Made by a program: the position numbers and the translations under genes. 39,092 nt of DNA from a virus: the IMG/VR virus record IMGVR_UViG_3300025073_000104, positions 1 through 39,092 of that record, one strand, 5' to 3'. Shown here one piece after another: positions 35,981 to 39,092 of the stretch. Each line of letters opens with the position of its first letter. Within the stretch, counting starts at the first letter, position 1. The notes beneath the pieces were generated by a model. The model ran no database searches and had not been told where the DNA came from. It was given only the letters and a program-made list of their open reading frames with translations.

Positions 35981-38281
35981 ATGGCAGAAAATCTAGATAT
36001 TATTGTAGCCGTGAAAGACGAAGCTACTGCAAAAATTGAAAGTATAAATAAGGGTATGGAAGAAATGGGGAAGGAATCGGAAGCAACTGCAAACAGTTTG
36101 TCGAATTTAGCATTGAATACAGCATTATGGAATCAGGCTTTAGAATTAGCAGTTGATGTCGCAAAAAAAATAGCTTCTGCAATTTATGATTTTGGAGTTA
36201 CGGCAATAGATGCCGCTCGCGAGTCTGCTATTGAGCAAGAGAGGTTTAATGCCGTGTTAGAGGCTACTGGTGGCATAGCAGGAGTGACAGCAGAATCAGC
36301 TATGGATTTTGCAAATGCTATGTCGATGGTTACTAATTATACGGATGAAGAAATTCTATCTGCGGAATCTTTAATTTTGACATTCACAAATATCGGTAAA
36401 GATATATTCCCACAGGCTACACAAGCCGCTATGGATATGGCTTCAATCCTTGGTACTGATTTGTCGTCAGCGGCATGGGCTGTTGGTAAGGCATTGGAAT
36501 CGCCAACTAATGCGACAATGGCTTTAAAGTCAGCAGGAGTGATGCTAACCGATCAAGAAAAAGATGAGATTGAAACAATGGTGGAACTCGGAGATGTAAC
36601 TGGTGCGCAAACAAAAATACTGGAATTATTAACAAATAAGTACGGCGATGGTGCTAAAAATATGGCTTCGAGTTCAAAGATAGCGAAAAATGCAATTGAT
36701 AATATGTATGAATCAATTGGTAATTTGCTACTGCCTTCGGTAAACTTAGTGAATGAGGCTTTTATAGATAATGCTTCGGCTTTAAGTAGTGTCTTTTATA
36801 CTTCAGAGGGAGAACTTAGACCAGAAGTTGGGAGGCTATCTTACGAAATAAGCGTATTGACAACAGAGGTTTTGAATGCCGTGCCATCAGTCAGTTCATT
36901 GGCGACATTTCTCGGATCTTTTGCGTATGCGGCTATTAAAGCCGCGCAAGGTGCGATGACTTTTTTAGTTACAGCAAGAGAAATAACTCAACTAACTGCT
37001 GGCACGCTAGGCACGGTGGTAGGTGGTACAATTGAAGCTATAAGGAGTGATTCAGTAACTTTGGGAGATGTGGCTCATGCGGCAAGTGAAAGTGTCAAGG
37101 GTGATTTTCAAGACATCGCAGACTCTTTTTCAACATGGAATTCTACTGCCGAAGATATAATCACAGAAGCGAATGAGGCGGCGGCGGCAATTGGTGGTGT
37201 CGGGTCTAGCTATGGCGGTTATTCAAGTGATGCTTCAGGAGCAAGCGAAAAAACAAAAGACCTTTCTACTGATTTATCTGATTTGGAAAAGGGATTTGTT
37301 GATTTACAAAAAACAGGTACGGATAAGATGGAGGATTTAAATGATTCTTTTTCGTCAGCGATGGCTGATATTGAGGAATCAATTGCCGATGTGAGTGCTG
37401 AAATGGCGGAATTGACTGCGCAATTCCAAGAGGAAACTCAATCGCAGAATGAAGATTTAGCGGCGGCGATAGTTGAATCGGAAGAAAAACAAACGAGTCT
37501 AGCCGCGGATATCGCTGAACAGCAAGCGCTAATTAACGAGGAGATGGCGAAGTCGGCGGAAGACAAAGACCAAGATGTCATAGATTCAGCAGTCGAAACT
37601 ATGGCGGAATTGCAGGCGGAACTTGACGCCGAGGTTGCGGCTTACACTGCCAATGCCCAGATGATTGAGGCATTGAGTAACGAGGTTTCTGCGGTTAGAC
37701 AGTATAATAGTATGACTGATTTGGAGCAGGCTGTTTCTAATTTCTATGAGGAACGCCAAGCATCGATTGACGCTTACGAGGAAGAAATGTTGCAATTAGC
37801 CGATAAGAAACTCGCCTATGAGGAGGCTCGTGTTAAAATCGAACTTATCACTCAAACGATGTGGGATAACATTACGAAGACTCAAAACAGTGCGAATACT
37901 GCTTATCAGTTATTCTTAGATACTAGAGCGGCGGCAACGCAAGCATTTGTTGATACTACAAAGGCTCAAATAGACGCATTGAATGAGGCGTATGCTTCAA
38001 TCAATACAAGTAAAGTATCTACAACTGGTTACGCTGGTGGAGGTGTCGTATATGCTTCGAATGGATGGGAGGCAAAAGGGACTGACACTGTTCCGGCTAT
38101 GCTTACTCCGGGGGAGAGAGTCTTGACAGTAGCACAAAATAGAGAATATGAATCTACAATGCGAGGTGGCGGAATCACAATCAACATCAATAATCCTATG
38201 GTTTTGGATGATGCTGATATAGTTGCAAAAATTGGCGATCCAATTATTCGAGAACTTATGAATCACTCATTCGCAAATTAA
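35981..38281 (+). CDS. Tape measure protein
   Basis: 766 aa. The N-terminus is helical (AENLDIIVAVKDEATAKIES, then INKGMEEMGKESEATANSL). The middle has long amphipathic helices and hydrophobic stretches (AIKAAQGAMTFLVTAREI), and residues about 430-650 form a coiled coil with Glu/Ala/Gln heptads. The C-terminus has the hallmark tape-measure end (GGVVYASNGWEAKGTDTVPA, MLTPGERVLTVAQN). At about 0.15 nm per residue the tail would be near 115 nm, an inference from family data. A lysozyme-type domain is not evident. Confidence 0.9.
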   Translation: MAENLDIIVAVKDEATAKIESINKGMEEMGKESEATANSLSNLALNTALWNQALELAVDVAKKIASAIYDFGVTAIDAARESAIEQERFNAVLEATGGIAGVTAESAMDFANAMSMVTNYTDEEILSAESLILTFTNIGKDIFPQATQAAMDMASILGTDLSSAAWAVGKALESPTNATMALKSAGVMLTDQEKDEIETMVELGDVTGAQTKILELLTNKYGDGAKNMASSSKIAKNAIDNMYESIGNLLLPSVNLVNEAFIDNASALSSVFYTSEGELRPEVGRLSYEISVLTTEVLNAVPSVSSLATFLGSFAYAAIKAAQGAMTFLVTAREITQLTAGTLGTVVGGTIEAIRSDSVTLGDVAHAASESVKGDFQDIADSFSTWNSTAEDIITEANEAAAAIGGVGSSYGGYSSDASGASEKTKDLSTDLSDLEKGFVDLQKTGTDKMEDLNDSFSSAMADIEESIADVSAEMAELTAQFQEETQSQNEDLAAAIVESEEKQTSLAADIAEQQALINEEMAKSAEDKDQDVIDSAVETMAELQAELDAEVAAYTANAQMIEALSNEVSAVRQYNSMTDLEQAVSNFYEERQASIDAYEEEMLQLADKKLAYEEARVKIELITQTMWDNITKTQNSANTAYQLFLDTRAAATQAFVDTTKAQIDALNEAYASINTSKVSTTGYAGGGVVYASNGWEAKGTDTVPAMLTPGERVLTVAQNREYESTMRGGGITININNPMVLDDADIVAKIGDPIIRELMNHSFAN

Positions 38282-39092
38282 ATGTACTATCTTTACATAA
38301 ACTCGGTAGACACGACAACCTATCTCAACCGCCTATCGATAAAGATAGACGACCAGATACAGAACAAGTCGAATACTTGCAGTTTCAAGTTGCTTTCCGG
38401 TGTTACAAGACCGACAGCAGGGCAAGATATAAAGATATTTGACGGCTTGGCTTTGAAGGCAAACTACAGCGCAAATACGATAACGATTGCGAATACCTAT
38501 AGCGACACAGGCAAGTTTAGGATTGGTACTGAATTGTATTTGGGGATCGGATTAGCTACAGAGGAGAAGGTGACGGTGACCGCCGTTCCGTCTTCGACAA
38601 CGCTTACTATAAGCACGCCCACGAGCGCGCACTCGACAGGTGAGCGCATGGGTAAACTGGTTTTCGGTGGCGTTATTTCTTCTGCAACTGACTCGAATAT
38701 AGATCACAACACCTCGATACTTGAATACAGTGTGAGCTGTTACGATTACACAAAGATTTTCGATGCACCTAATTGGAACTCGGCTTACGAGAATCGAGAA
38801 CCGAGGTATATAATCAATGACCAGCTCAATCAGAATAACAACTACAACAAGGAAGTTGATGACATGGAATACTTGAATGATGGTGCGATACAAACGGCGT
38901 GGATTGAGTCTTTAGACGGTACGAATCCAACGCTTGATATAACAACAGAAATGCAAGGAGATTCTGCTGGTATATTCGCATGGACTTACTCGGCAGGGTC
39001 GGCGCTATGGGAAACGACACAAACGGCGCGCGACTTCTCGGACTTTGTCGGTGTAACTTCGGGGCAACCGACCAAAGGCAATCTAACTCTAT
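38282..39092 (+). CDS. Tail hub/baseplate protein, N-terminal part (continues at 1)
   Basis: Begins directly after the tape measure stop (TAA then ATG). Residues 1-60 (YYLYINSVDTTTYLNRLSIK, then FKLLSGVTRPTAGQDIKIFD) are a hub-type beta barrel, followed by a beta insert (SANTITIANTYSDTGKFRIG) and by FGGVISSATDSNIDHNTSIL and EYSVSCYDYTKIFDAPNW, the segment typical of tail-hub proteins. A jelly-roll-like domain (LNDGAIQTAWIESLDGTNP, then FVGVTSGQPTKGNLTLW) crosses the assembly join. The frame is open to the last base and continues, without interruption, from position 3 to 1730. The whole protein is 803 aa. Confidence 0.85.
   Translation, partial: MYYLYINSVDTTTYLNRLSIKIDDQIQNKSNTCSFKLLSGVTRPTAGQDIKIFDGLALKANYSANTITIANTYSDTGKFRIGTELYLGIGLATEEKVTVTAVPSSTTLTISTPTSAHSTGERMGKLVFGGVISSATDSNIDHNTSILEYSVSCYDYTKIFDAPNWNSAYENREPRYIINDQLNQNNNYNKEVDDMEYLNDGAIQTAWIESLDGTNPTLDITTEMQGDSAGIFAWTYSAGSALWETTQTARDFSDFVGVTSGQPTKGNLTL
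38964..39092. repeat. Terminal overlap, right copy (circular assembly)
   Basis: Second copy of the 129-base terminal overlap (see 1-129), differing at one base (38966 G, position 3 T). The mismatch changes one codon (Ala to Ser) and may be an assembly-end error. Confidence 0.9.

Noticed and set aside
1-39092. Temperate lifestyle
   Set aside because: No integrase, transposase, excisionase or recognisable CI-type repressor was found, although an unrecognised repressor among the small early genes cannot be excluded.

Overview
This window is an essentially complete tailed-phage genome, assembled as a circle and opened inside a tail gene. The first 129 bases recur as the last 129 (38964-39092) with one mismatch, and the reading frame runs across the join. 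That gives a unique length of about 38,963 bp. No integrase, transposase, tRNA or rRNA was recognised. The virion genes indicate a siphovirus-type tail (tape measure, tail tube, frameshifted tail chaperone, no sheath) joined to a Mu-type head module (DUF935-like portal, MuF domain, gpI-like protease, gp36-like connector, gpG-like protein). The host cannot be named. Almost no gene has a Shine-Dalgarno sequence. Starts are instead preceded by A-rich leaders, often with TAACC or TAATC 7-15 nt upstream, which fits hosts that rarely use Shine-Dalgarno pairing, such as Bacteroidota. The candidate promoters look sigma70-like, so this inference is weak.

Layout: two blocks diverge from a control region at about 18.42-18.76 kb and converge at about 4.9 kb. 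The minus-strand early block (about 18.42 kb down to 4.88 kb) starts with a small gene, a DUF1376-like replication protein and a DnaC-like AAA+ helicase loader. It continues with an HNH nuclease, a NinB-like protein, a RecB/Cas4-like exonuclease and a RecT annealing protein. Then come small membrane proteins, a membrane-anchored lysozyme-like protein split by a frameshift, a hexapeptide-repeat protein, a Tad2 (anti-Thoeris) homologue, an unclassified structured RNA and a run of small zinc-ribbon proteins. It ends with a VRR-NUC nuclease. Many of these genes overlap by ATGA, which reveals several small genes of about 26-58 codons.

The plus-strand late block (18.77 kb through the join to 4.89 kb) runs in this order: terminase small and large subunits, portal-MuF fusion, accessory head genes including a Com-like zinc finger, protease/scaffold, decoration protein, major capsid, virion surface proteins, connector and tail-completion proteins, tail tube, frameshifted tail chaperone, tape measure, baseplate hub, two distal tail or fibre proteins, and a lysis cassette (XhlA-like protein, zinc amidase, holin candidate).

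Most notable items: a roughly 250-nt structured RNA beside tad2, with two GAAA tetraloops and an 8-bp kissing-loop interaction; a textbook -1 frameshift signal (CCCAAAC plus an 8-bp stem 7 nt downstream); an H-type pseudoknot between the tail tube and chaperone genes; a six-residue repeat protein whose variation is limited to Tyr/Ser/Asp codons; and a T6 homopolymer that separates a membrane anchor from its lysozyme domain.
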